A stretch of 10,557 bases of DNA from Conexibacter sp. (lineage in GTDB: Bacteria; Actinomycetota; Thermoleophilia; Solirubrobacterales; Solirubrobacteraceae), in NCBI GenBank assembly GCA_025964055.1, contig JAOPZP010000288.1:1-10557 (forward strand). The letters run 5' to 3'. The notes beneath the pieces were generated by a model. That model made no database searches, had not been told where the DNA came from, and saw nothing but the letters and a program-made list of their open reading frames with translations. Made by a program: the position numbers and the translations under genes. This document shows, in pieces, positions 1-6,306 of the stretch (positions are counted from its first letter, which is position 1; each line of letters starts with the position of its first letter).

Positions 1-285
1 AACTGGTGGCGCCAGGGAATGATGGGCGGGGCGAAGGCACACTACGACGGCATCGTCGCCTTCTCCCAGACCGATTTCACCGAGGACCTCAGGAAGATCA
101 CGGTGCCGGTCCTCGTGATGCACGGAGACGACGACCAGATCGTCCCCTATGCCGACTCCGGACCGCTGTCCGCGCAGCTCGTGCAGAACGGGACGCTCAA
201 GACGTACAAGGGCTTCCCACACGGCATGCCGACCACCGAGGCGGACACGATCAACGCCGACCTGCTGGCCTTCGTGCGCTCCTGA
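1..285 (+). CDS. Alpha/beta hydrolase, non-heme chloroperoxidase/arylesterase type (C-terminal part)
   Basis: The reading frame is open from the first base, so only the last 94 residues of a protein of usually about 275 are present; the start and the nucleophile Ser lie outside the window. What remains is the C-terminal half of the cap and core: a beta strand ending in HGDDDQIVP (the Asp in DQIVP, residue 45 here, is the family's catalytic acid) and GFPHGMPTT (His74, the catalytic base), then a final helix NADLLAFVRS. These sequences match the cofactor-free 'non-heme chloroperoxidase'/arylesterase branch, which hydrolyses aryl esters and can make peracids. It is probably cytoplasmic, but the N-terminus is unseen. 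Frame 1 stays open after its TGA into the next gene, but about 60-130 bp separate them and nothing suggests a shared function. The family call is firm; the substrate is unknown. Confidence 0.88.
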   Translation, partial: NWWRQGMMGGAKAHYDGIVAFSQTDFTEDLRKITVPVLVMHGDDDQIVPYADSGPLSAQLVQNGTLKTYKGFPHGMPTTEADTINADLLAFVRS

Positions 286-304
286 CCGACGGTCTCGAGG
301 CGGA

Positions 305-316
305 CAGCGGCCGCTG
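305..316. terminator. Perfect 12-bp GC palindrome after the hydrolase stop, weak terminator candidate
   Basis: CAGCGGCCGCTG is perfectly self-complementary and lies 20 bp after the hydrolase stop. It could fold on RNA or simply be chance in GC-rich DNA. There is no T-run after it, so an intrinsic terminator is only weakly supported. Confidence 0.2.
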
Positions 317-348
317 CGGCATGACCCCGCGGCGGCTGCGCCGTTACC

Positions 349-1368
349 TTGCTCACCGGGCTGCTCCGATTTCCGGAGACTCTTCATGCCCATTGCCGCG
401 GCCCTCAGGGTGGTGCCGAGGTGACCTTCGATCCGACGGCGCCGGCGACGCCGAGCTCCGCGGTCCTCCACAGCTCCGGCCTCACCGGCATCGCGTGCCC
501 GACGACCTCGCAGTGCACGGCGATCGGCATCGGCACCGCCTACACGTTCAACCCGGCGGCGCCGCAAACGCCCGCTTCCGCTCAGCCCGCCTTCGGCATG
601 GTCGCCATCGCATGTCCCTCGGCATCGCAGTGCACGGTCCTCGCGTCTCCTGGCAACGGCCAGCCGGACACGCTCGTGACGTTCGACCCGGGGGCCCCCG
701 CCCAGACCACCAAGAACACCGTCAGCGGCGCCGGTCGCCTGGGGCGCCTGTCCTGCCCGACGACCACGCAGTGCACCGCCGTCGACGCCGGCGGCGCGGT
801 GACGACGTTCAACCCGACGATCGCGGGATCGCCGACACCGGTGCAGATCTCCGATCTGCCGCTGCACGTCATCGACTGCCCGTCGACCGCCCAGTGCACC
901 GCGGCCGGTTCCGGGCTCGCGGTCACGTTCGACCCCAAGGTGCCCGGCACGCCGAAGGCCATCGACCTCGGCGCCGGCCAGGCTCCGCCGGCGACGATCG
1001 CCGGCATCCTGCATCTCGCCTGCGCGACGGCCGAGCAGTGCACCGGCGTCGACAACCAGGGCCGGGAGGTCACCTTCGATCCGGTGCCGCCGCTCCCGCC
1101 CGTGGCCACGGCGAAGACGCTGTCGCTGACGAGCCGCAAGAGCGTGACGGTCGTCGCCGTGGTGGCGGACGGCAAGCCGGGGACCAAGGTCCTCGCGCGG
1201 TTGACGCAGGGCGGCAAGCTCCGCAAGCGCGCGACGCTCAAGATCGCCGAGGACACGAGCTTCACCCGGCGACTCGGGCATCTGCGCGCGGGGACCTACG
1301 TGGCGAAGTTCCTCGTCGGCGGCAAGGTCGTGACGACGACGAAGATCAAGGTGAAGCGGGCTCGCTGA
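349..1368 (+). CDS. Repeat protein with five C-x5-C / TFDP units, probably 5'-truncated
   Basis: No enzyme signature is visible. Numbered from TTG 349, the protein has 339 residues. Residues 24-245 are five tandem units of about 40-48 residues, each with a Cys-x5-Cys pair in the pattern (A/S/D)C-P-(S/T)-x-x-Q-C-T (Cys 50/56, 89/95, 136/142, 177/183, 225/231), separated by TF(D/N)P turns. Residues about 255-339 are a Lys/Arg-rich, beta-strand-rich tail ending in KIKVKRAR. Such repeats are familiar from secreted proteins of Solirubrobacterales, and the paired cysteines suggest an extracytoplasmic, disulfide-bonded fold. Yet no signal peptide precedes the repeats; the frame enters mid-unit at GGAEVTFDP. 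The start is uncertain: TTG 349 has no good ribosome binding site, GTG 421 lies inside a repeat, and the good start at ATG 386 is out of frame. It is probably a decayed or truncated copy; the function is unknown. Confidence 0.6.
   Translation: MLTGLLRFPETLHAHCRGPQGGAEVTFDPTAPATPSSAVLHSSGLTGIACPTTSQCTAIGIGTAYTFNPAAPQTPASAQPAFGMVAIACPSASQCTVLASPGNGQPDTLVTFDPGAPAQTTKNTVSGAGRLGRLSCPTTTQCTAVDAGGAVTTFNPTIAGSPTPVQISDLPLHVIDCPSTAQCTAAGSGLAVTFDPKVPGTPKAIDLGAGQAPPATIAGILHLACATAEQCTGVDNQGREVTFDPVPPLPPVATAKTLSLTSRKSVTVVAVVADGKPGTKVLARLTQGGKLRKRATLKIAEDTSFTRRLGHLRAGTYVAKFLVGGKVVTTTKIKVKRAR
364..378 (+). promoter_or_regulatory. Small hairpin burying the ribosome binding site of the ATG at 386
   Basis: CTCCG (364-368) pairs perfectly with CGGAG (374-378) around the five-base loop ATTTC. 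The GGAG at 375-378 is the Shine-Dalgarno-like sequence 7 bases before the ATG at 386, so the hairpin would hide it. The stem is only five base pairs; chance is quite possible. Confidence 0.25.
386..424 (+). other. Orphan translation start: 12-codon ORF leading out of frame into the repeat protein
   Basis: GGAG at 375-378, a 7-base spacer and ATG at 386 form the best ribosome binding site upstream of the repeat protein. The frame encodes MPIAAALRVVPR and stops at TGA 422-424, which overlaps GTG 421-423, a codon in the repeat-protein frame. The peptide starts like a secretion signal (Met, small residues, Arg) but breaks off. The simplest reading is the original start of the secreted repeat protein, disconnected by a small deletion or frameshift near 400-415. 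A real leader peptide translationally coupled to GTG 421 is the alternative. Confidence 0.3.
418..1083 (+). repeat. Five diverged tandem protein-level repeats (C-x5-C ... TFDP)
   Basis: Six TFDP/TFNP turns (first near 424, last near 1081) bracket five units with Cys pairs 6 residues apart. The spacing between successive first cysteines is 39, 47, 41 and 48 residues. The DNA has diverged between units, so this is an old protein duplication rather than a recent tandem array. Confidence 0.75.
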
Positions 1369-1417
1369 GCTTCGGCGTCAGGTTCGACGAAGGCGTCGAT
1401 GTCCGCGGCGCCGGCGC
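1369..1417. terminator. Convergent gene junction with a bulged hairpin, weak bidirectional terminator candidate
   Basis: The repeat-protein gene and aspA end tail to tail 49 bp apart. CTTC (1370-1373) and GTC (1377-1379) can pair with GAAG (1389-1392) and GAC (1386-1388), giving a bulged stem with a six-base loop. A perfect palindrome, GCGCCGGCGC, follows at 1408-1417. Neither has a T-run, so termination here is an inference from gene orientation plus these dyads. Confidence 0.25.
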
Positions 1418-2845
1418 TCAGGCCGGGCGGGTCAGCGTCTCGGGGCGGAGGATGAGCGCGAGCTGTGCGGGCGTCAGCAAGCCGCTGTCCAGGACAAGCT
1501 CGGCGACCGACGTGCCGGTGAGCTGCGCGTCGCGGGCGATGATCGTCGCCGCCTCGTAGCCGATCGCCGGCGTCAGGGCCGTGACGATGGCCATCGAGCC
1601 CGCGACGCGGAGCCGCAGCAGCTCCCGGTCGGCCTGGATGCCGCGCACGCACCGGTCGGTCAGCGTCTGGCAGCCCGCGCGCAGGTGGGTGAGGCTCTCC
1701 ATCAGCGCGCGGAACAGCACCGGCTCGAAGGCGTTGAGCTGCAGCTGTCCGCCCTCGGCCGCCATGGTGACCGTCAGGTCGTGTCCGATCACCTCGAAGG
1801 CGATCTGGTTGACGACCTCGGGGATGACGGGATTGACCTTGCCCGGCATGATCGAAGAGCCCGCCTGGACCGGCGGCAGGAGCAGCTCGCCGAAGCCGGC
1901 CTGGGGGCCGGAGGACAGCAGCCGCAGGTCGTTGCAGGTCTTCGACAGCTTCACCGCGATGCGCTTGAGCACGCCGGAGAGCTGGACGAACGCCCCAACG
2001 TCCTGCGTGGCCTCGATCAGGTCGGGCGCGGTGACGACCGGCCGGCCCGACAGGTGGGCCAGATGCGCGCAGGCCAGGGGCGCGTAGGTCGCCGGGGCGG
2101 TGATTCCGGTCCCGATCGCCGTCGCGCCGAGGTTGATCTCGTGCAGCAGCGCGGTGGCCTCGGCGAGGCGGTCGATGTCCTCGCCGAGCATCACGCCATA
2201 GGTCGCGAACTCCTGGCCGAGGGTCATCGGCACCGCGTCCTGCAGCTGCGTGCGCCCGATCTTCATGATGTCGCCGAACTCGACGGCCTTCTCTGCGAAC
2301 GCGTCGCGGAGCCCGGACATCGCCAGGCCCAGCCGCTCGGCCGCGGCGATCAAGGCGAGGCGGATGGCCGTGGGGTAGACGTCGTTGGTCGACTGGCAGC
2401 GGTTGACGTGCTCGTTGGGATGCAGGAACGCGTAGTCCCCGCGGCGCCGTCCGAGCAGCTCCAGCGCGCGGTTGGCGATGACCTCGTTGGCGTTCATGTT
2501 GGTCGAGGTGCCGGCCCCGCCCTGGATCGGGTCGACGACGAACTGGTCGTGCAGCCGGCCTGCCCGGATCTCGACGCAGGCGTCGACGATGGCCATGGCA
2601 CGTGCCTCGTCCAGCAGCCCGAGCTCCCCATTGGCCGCCGCTGCTGCCTGCTTGACGCAGGCCAGCGCGGCGATCAGGTCGGGGTACTGGCCGATCGTGG
2701 TGCCGGTGATCGGGAAGTTCTCGACCGCACGCAGGGTGTGGACGCCCCAATAGGCGTCGGCGGGGACGGCCCGCTCCCCGAGCAGGTCGTGTTCGACCCT
2801 GGTGTCGCCGGCTGCGGCGATGGCGGTCAGGTGCTGGGAGGGCAT
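1418..2845 (-). CDS. aspA: Aspartate ammonia-lyase (aspartase)
   Basis: This enzyme catalyses L-aspartate to fumarate plus ammonia as a cytoplasmic homotetramer of the fumarase/aspartase superfamily. Its 475 residues match the usual length (about 470-480). The N-terminal AYWGVHTLRAVENFPI (31-46) is aspartase-like rather than fumarase-like. TSTNMNANEV (113-122) and HVNRCQSTND (146-155) form substrate-binding blocks. The superfamily signature GSSIMPGKVN lies at 329-338, with the catalytic base expected at Ser330, the first Ser of the loop. Together these cover the three conserved regions that build each active site. The ATG is 7 bp after the fgd stop, so both genes are probably on one transcript; only a weak GAG precedes the start. 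Fumarase C or another superfamily lyase is the main alternative, less likely from the N-terminus. In context it may drain aspartate from a catabolic route, or serve general nitrogen metabolism. Confidence 0.88.
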   Translation of the reverse strand: MPSQHLTAIAAAGDTRVEHDLLGERAVPADAYWGVHTLRAVENFPITGTTIGQYPDLIAALACVKQAAAAANGELGLLDEARAMAIVDACVEIRAGRLHDQFVVDPIQGGAGTSTNMNANEVIANRALELLGRRRGDYAFLHPNEHVNRCQSTNDVYPTAIRLALIAAAERLGLAMSGLRDAFAEKAVEFGDIMKIGRTQLQDAVPMTLGQEFATYGVMLGEDIDRLAEATALLHEINLGATAIGTGITAPATYAPLACAHLAHLSGRPVVTAPDLIEATQDVGAFVQLSGVLKRIAVKLSKTCNDLRLLSSGPQAGFGELLLPPVQAGSSIMPGKVNPVIPEVVNQIAFEVIGHDLTVTMAAEGGQLQLNAFEPVLFRALMESLTHLRAGCQTLTDRCVRGIQADRELLRLRVAGSMAIVTALTPAIGYEAATIIARDAQLTGTSVAELVLDSGLLTPAQLALILRPETLTRPA

Positions 2846-2852
2846 GCCCGGC

Positions 2853-3848
2853 TCAGCCGAACCGTGCCCGCAGCCGGGGAAGCACGTCGCGGGTGAACAG
2901 CTCCAGGAAGCGCGCCTGGTCCTCTCCCGGTCCGTGGAACACCAGCTCGGTGAAGCCGAGCGCGACGTAGGGGGCGATCCGCTCGACGACCTCGTCGGGG
3001 TCGGTGGAGACGACGAAGCGCGAGCTCGCGCGCTCGGGGTGGGCGTCGGCCAGCCGCTCCAGCTCCAGCGGGTCCTCGGTCGACATCTTCTCCTCGGAGG
3101 TCAGCGCCAGCGCGCCCCACCAGTGGCAGGCGCGCTCGGCCCGCTCGAGGTCGGTGTCGTAGGACACCTTGATCTCGATCATCTTGTGGATCGACGCCGC
3201 GTCCCGGCCGGCGCCCTCGGCGCCCTCGGCGATCTTCTCCAGCAGGCCGGTGTAGAGCTCCATCGGCTTGCCGCTCGTGCAGATGAACCCGTCGCCGACG
3301 CGGCCGACCAGCTTCGCCGCCAGGGGTCCGGCCGCGGCGATGTAGATCGGGATCGCCTGCTCGGGCCGCTCGTAGATCGTCGCCCGCACGGTGCGGTAGT
3401 ACTCGCCCTCGAAGTCGACGCGCTCCTCGGTCCACAGGCGGCGCATCAGCTCGATCGACTCGGCCAGGCGCAGGCGTCGCTCCTTGGCCCCGGGCCAGGG
3501 AGCGCCGGTAGCGGGCGTCTCGTTCATCGCCTCGCCGGTGCCGATCCCCAGGAAGACGGGCCCGCGCGAGAGCTGGGCCGCGGTCGCGAACGCCTGCGCG
3601 ACGATCGACGGGTGGTAGCGCATCGTCGGCGTCAGCACGCTGGTGCCCAGCGCCGCGCCCTGCAGCCCCTGGGCCATGGCGCCGAGCCAGGTCAGCGCCG
3701 CAGGAGCGTGCCCGCCGTTGTGCCGCCACGGCTGGAAGTGGTCCGACACCGCAACGGTGTCCAGGCCCAGCGACTCCGCGTGCAGGGACAGGTCCGCCAA
3801 CCGGCGCGCCCCGAACTGCTCTGCCGACGCCTTGTATCCGTACCGCAT
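2853..3848 (-). CDS. fgd: F420-dependent glucose-6-phosphate dehydrogenase (Fgd family)
   Basis: The family oxidises glucose 6-phosphate to 6-phosphogluconolactone and reduces coenzyme F420, supplying F420H2 in the cytoplasm. The 331 residues align almost end to end, from memory, with mycobacterial Fgd1 (336). YKASAEQF (5-12) is near-identical. SDHFQPWRH (35-43) gives Asp36, His37 and Trp41, equivalent to Asp39, His40 and Trp44; GTGEAMNE (103-110) gives Glu106 for Glu109. The phosphate-binding set is also intact: Thr191 and Lys194 in ICTSGK, Lys254 in SEEKMS, and Arg277. That favours a sugar-6-phosphate substrate over the many LLM relatives that lack it. I chose ATG 3848 rather than the ATG at 3905 because homology begins there and GGGGGG lies 6 bases upstream; the longer start adds 19 unconserved residues and crosses the promoter region. 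aspA follows after 7 bp. Related F420-dependent sugar-phosphate or hydroxymycolate dehydrogenases are alternatives. Confidence 0.88.
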   Translation of the reverse strand: MRYGYKASAEQFGARRLADLSLHAESLGLDTVAVSDHFQPWRHNGGHAPAALTWLGAMAQGLQGAALGTSVLTPTMRYHPSIVAQAFATAAQLSRGPVFLGIGTGEAMNETPATGAPWPGAKERRLRLAESIELMRRLWTEERVDFEGEYYRTVRATIYERPEQAIPIYIAAAGPLAAKLVGRVGDGFICTSGKPMELYTGLLEKIAEGAEGAGRDAASIHKMIEIKVSYDTDLERAERACHWWGALALTSEEKMSTEDPLELERLADAHPERASSRFVVSTDPDEVVERIAPYVALGFTELVFHGPGEDQARFLELFTRDVLPRLRARFG

Positions 3849-3949
3849 GGAATTCCCCCCGTAATCGACTTGACGTAAAGATCGTATCCGATATCCTGGA
3901 GCCAATCGAGGGGCGTGATGCCCCGGTTGTCGTTCGGGCGAGGAGTCGG
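3849..3949. promoter_or_regulatory. Divergent promoter/operator region between fgd-aspA and the catabolic operon
   Basis: The region is AT-richer than its surroundings around 3860-3900 and carries several short dyads. TTGACGTAAA (3870-3879) is an imperfect palindrome over the plus-strand -35. TATCCGATA (3885-3893) has perfect TATC/GATA arms around one base, and TATCC is directly repeated at 3885 and 3892 (7-bp period). GGGGC-GTGAT-GCCCC (3910-3924) is a five-pair hairpin in the likely 5' leader of the operon. These could be regulator sites controlling both units. No regulator gene is in the window, so the binding protein is unknown. I found no convincing minus-strand promoter (best -10-like TACGAT on the reverse strand has no matched -35). 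Confidence 0.5.
3870..3897 (+). promoter_or_regulatory. Sigma70-type promoter for the plus-strand operon
   Basis: TTGACG at 3870-3875 (5 of 6 to TTGACA), a 16-bp spacer and TATCCT at 3892-3897 (4 of 6 to TATAAT) predict a start near 3904, about 45 bases before the hydrolase ATG. The -35 lies inside an imperfect palindrome, which would suit repression. Confidence 0.5.
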
Positions 3950-4891
3950 ATGCAGACCACGCAGGTCGAGTTCTTCAGTGGGGGAGACCGGGTTCGCGGC
4001 CTGTGGCGCACGCCCGACGCACCCGCCGGGCCGCTGCGCGCGATCGTGCAGGGCCCCGGCTGGCTCGGGCTCAAGGACGCCAAGCTCTACGTCCGCTACC
4101 ACGAGGCGCTCACCGACGCGGGCTTCGGCGTGCTGGTCTTCGACTACCGCGGGTTCGGCGACTCCGACGGCCCGCGCGAGCTCTCGCCGGCGGTCCAGCT
4201 GCAGGACCTCGTCAACGCCGTCACCTACCTCACCACGCGCGAGGACGTCGACGTGGACGCCATCGGCGTCTTCGGCACCGGCGGCACCGGCGGCGGCAAC
4301 GCCGTGCTGCTGGCCGACGCCGACCCGCGCGTGCGCGCCGCCGTCAGCCAGGTGCCGGTGGCCGACGGACGCGACTGGCTGCACCGCATGCGCTCGGAGT
4401 CCGACTGGCTGGCCTTCCTGGCCGCCCTCGACGAGGACCGGCGGCTGCGGGCCACCACCGGCGAAGGCCGCCGTGTCCATCCGCGCGAGGAGATCATGGT
4501 GCCCACCGCCGAGCGGCGCACGACGACCATCAAGGCCGACGTCGACGACCGCATCCCGACCGCGGTCTCGCTCGGCGCGGCGGACGAGATCCTCGGCTAC
4601 CGGCCGATCGACGCGGCCCGCCGGCTCCGCACGCCGCTGATGGTCATCGGCGTGGAGGGCGACGCCACGACACCGACCGATCACGCAGAGGCGCTGTACG
4701 AGGCCGCCATCGGTCCGCGGCGCCTGGTGATGCAGCGGCACACCACGCACTACGCCGCCTACGACCGCTACTGGGAGACGGTCACGCCCCTGATCGTCGA
4801 GTGGTTCGACCGCTTTCTACGCAACGCCGGCGTCGTCGTCCGCACGGGCGAGACCAGCGCCGAACTCATCGAACTGAAGGAGGAAGGCTGA
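3950..4891 (+). CDS. Alpha/beta hydrolase-fold protein lacking the nucleophile serine
   Basis: This 313-residue cytoplasmic protein has the core of prokaryotic alpha/beta hydrolases. QGPGWLG (34-40) is in the oxyanion-hole region; DYRGFGDSDG (65-74) is typical of the fold; SQVPVADG (133-140) is a familiar block of the branch whose nucleophile elbow usually reads G-T-S-F-S-G-G. Here the elbow, after IGVF, is GTGGTGGGN (109-117), with Gly111 where Ser is expected. The acid (Asp238 in VEGD) and base (His267, or His264) appear to be present. It could be a pseudoenzyme, use Thr113 or Thr110, or catalyse cofactor-independent chemistry on the hydrolase scaffold. AGGAG at 3941-3945 is 4 bases before the ATG, a slightly short gap. 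It is the first gene after the promoter, and its TGA overlaps the next ATG (TGATG), implying translational coupling with the amidohydrolase. The substrate is unknown. Confidence 0.85.
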   Translation: MQTTQVEFFSGGDRVRGLWRTPDAPAGPLRAIVQGPGWLGLKDAKLYVRYHEALTDAGFGVLVFDYRGFGDSDGPRELSPAVQLQDLVNAVTYLTTREDVDVDAIGVFGTGGTGGGNAVLLADADPRVRAAVSQVPVADGRDWLHRMRSESDWLAFLAALDEDRRLRATTGEGRRVHPREEIMVPTAERRTTTIKADVDDRIPTAVSLGAADEILGYRPIDAARRLRTPLMVIGVEGDATTPTDHAEALYEAAIGPRRLVMQRHTTHYAAYDRYWETVTPLIVEWFDRFLRNAGVVVRTGETSAELIELKEEG

Positions 4892-6288
4892 TGGCCATCG
4901 ATCTTCGCATCGCAGGGGGCGAGGTCGTGACCCCGGACGGGCGCCGGCCCGCCGACGTGCTCGTCCACGACGGCAAGATCGCGGGGATCGTCGAGCACGG
5001 GCTCGAGATCTCCGACGTCGGCGGCACCATCGACGCGGCAGACCGGCTCGTGCTCCCGGGCATGGTCGACCCCCACGTGCACACCCGCGAGCCCGGGTTC
5101 ACGCACAAGGAGGACATCACCACCACCGGCCAGGCCGCGGCGGCGGGCGGCGTCACCACGATCTTCGGCATGCCCAACCTGAGCCCGCCGACGACCAGCG
5201 CCCAGCTGCTGGACGAGGTGCTGGAGCTCTACGCCGCCAAGTCGCTCGTCGACTACAACCACAACCCGGCGGCCACGGTTCCCAGCGAGATCTCAGCCAT
5301 GGCCGACCGAGGCATTCGCGCCTTCAAGGTGTTCATGGTCGTCGATACTGCGCGCACCTACCCGCACCCCGCCGGCACCGGCATGCACGATCACGGCGAC
5401 CTGCTGCGGATGATGGACACGATCAGGCCGACGGGGCTGCCGTTCATGATCCACCCGCACGACCAGGCCCTGATGGACTACATCGAGGGCGAGATCATCG
5501 GCGCGGGCGAGAACACGCCCCAGGGCTACGCCAAGGCCTACGCGGCCCGCGAGGGCGTCATCTGGGACACGGCTTGCGACGTGCTGCTGCGCCTCGCCGA
5601 AGCCGCCGACTGCCACATCCACCTGATGCACATGCAGACGCGGCGCTCGATCGACGCGGTTCGGCGCGCCAAGGCGCGCGGCGTCAAGGTCACGTGCGAG
5701 GTCAACCACTGGGCCTTGTTCCTGGGCCAGTGGGACCAGATCGAGCGGCTCGGGCCCTACGTCCTGTCCTACTGGGTCCCCGACGACGCCCGCGCGGCGG
5801 TCTGGGAGGGCCTGAACGACGGGACGATCGACATGCTGTCCTCCGATCACGGCCCGCACACGCGGGAGGAGAAGGAGATCGGCTGGACCGAGATGTGGAA
5901 GGCCCACACCGGGACGCCGGGCATCCAGTACCAACTGCCGCTGCTGCTGGACGCCGTCAAGGCGGGCAAGCTCTCGCTGGAGCGCGCCGTCGAGCTGACC
6001 GCCAAGGCGCCGGCCGAGGTCTTCGGGCTTGCGGCCACCAAGGGATCGATCGCCGTCGGCCAGGACGCCGACCTGGTGGTCATCGATCCCGAGCGCCGCT
6101 GGACGATCACCAACGACGCCGACCTGTCGCGCTGCGGCTGGACGCCCTACGACGGGCACGAGGCGACGACGGCGGTCGAGACGACGATCCTGCGGGGGTC
6201 GGTGATCTACGCCGCCGGCGAGGTCGTCGGCCGGCCGGGGCAGGGTCAGATGGCGACCGCGGCCGTGCCGGCCGTGGTCGGGAACTAA
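4891..6288 (+). CDS. Cyclic amidohydrolase (dihydroorotase/allantoinase/hydantoinase superfamily)
   Basis: A 465-residue, probably dinuclear-metal, cytoplasmic enzyme hydrolysing a cyclic amide, imide or ureide C-N bond. All expected metal ligands are visible: His62 and His64 (DPHVHTREPG), a carboxylatable Lys146 (RAFKVFMV), His188 (FMIHPHD), His247 (LMHMQT) and Asp319 (SSDHGPHT). Arg66 and Asn96 (GMPN) match dihydroorotase residues that bind the substrate carboxylate, and THKED and PHTREEK are dihydroorotase-like. But the dihydroorotase TPHHL and NPPLR blocks are replaced (CEVNHWALF at 269-277; SYWVPDDAR at 293-301), and the tail TILRGSVIY resembles allantoinase. It is therefore unlikely to be PyrC; a specialised catabolic amidohydrolase fits better. 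AAGGAGG (4877-4883) lies 7 bases before the ATG, inside the preceding gene, and the ATG overlaps that gene's TGA. The LLM oxidoreductase follows 18 bp later. Confidence 0.87.
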   Translation: MAIDLRIAGGEVVTPDGRRPADVLVHDGKIAGIVEHGLEISDVGGTIDAADRLVLPGMVDPHVHTREPGFTHKEDITTTGQAAAAGGVTTIFGMPNLSPPTTSAQLLDEVLELYAAKSLVDYNHNPAATVPSEISAMADRGIRAFKVFMVVDTARTYPHPAGTGMHDHGDLLRMMDTIRPTGLPFMIHPHDQALMDYIEGEIIGAGENTPQGYAKAYAAREGVIWDTACDVLLRLAEAADCHIHLMHMQTRRSIDAVRRAKARGVKVTCEVNHWALFLGQWDQIERLGPYVLSYWVPDDARAAVWEGLNDGTIDMLSSDHGPHTREEKEIGWTEMWKAHTGTPGIQYQLPLLLDAVKAGKLSLERAVELTAKAPAEVFGLAATKGSIAVGQDADLVVIDPERRWTITNDADLSRCGWTPYDGHEATTAVETTILRGSVIYAAGEVVGRPGQGQMATAAVPAVVGN

Positions 6289-6306
6289 GGGAGACGAACG
6301 ACCAAC

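Noticed and set aside
1408..1417. Perfect palindrome GCGCCGGCGC as a protein-binding site
   Set aside because: Short, made only of G and C, and expected often by chance here; listed only as part of the weak convergent terminator candidate.
6..1559. 517-codon plus-strand frame over the hydrolase and repeat protein
   Set aside because: Arg/Gly/His-rich translation without repeats or motifs; the C-x5-C units are in a different frame.
3849..3905. Longer fgd start at 3905, adding 19 residues
   Set aside because: Family homology begins at MRYGYKASAEQF (ATG 3848), which has its own GGGGGG ribosome binding site; the extension would cover the divergent promoter.
2827..4083. Long minus-strand frame of 418 codons overlapping fgd
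   Set aside because: Arg/Pro/Ala/Gly-rich shadow of the fgd gene in another frame; no family motif.
4003..4890. Upstream extension of the amidohydrolase frame back to 4003
   Set aside because: The in-frame extension is a low-complexity Arg-rich shadow of the alpha/beta hydrolase; ATG 4891 has AAGGAGG at the right distance and starts the homology.
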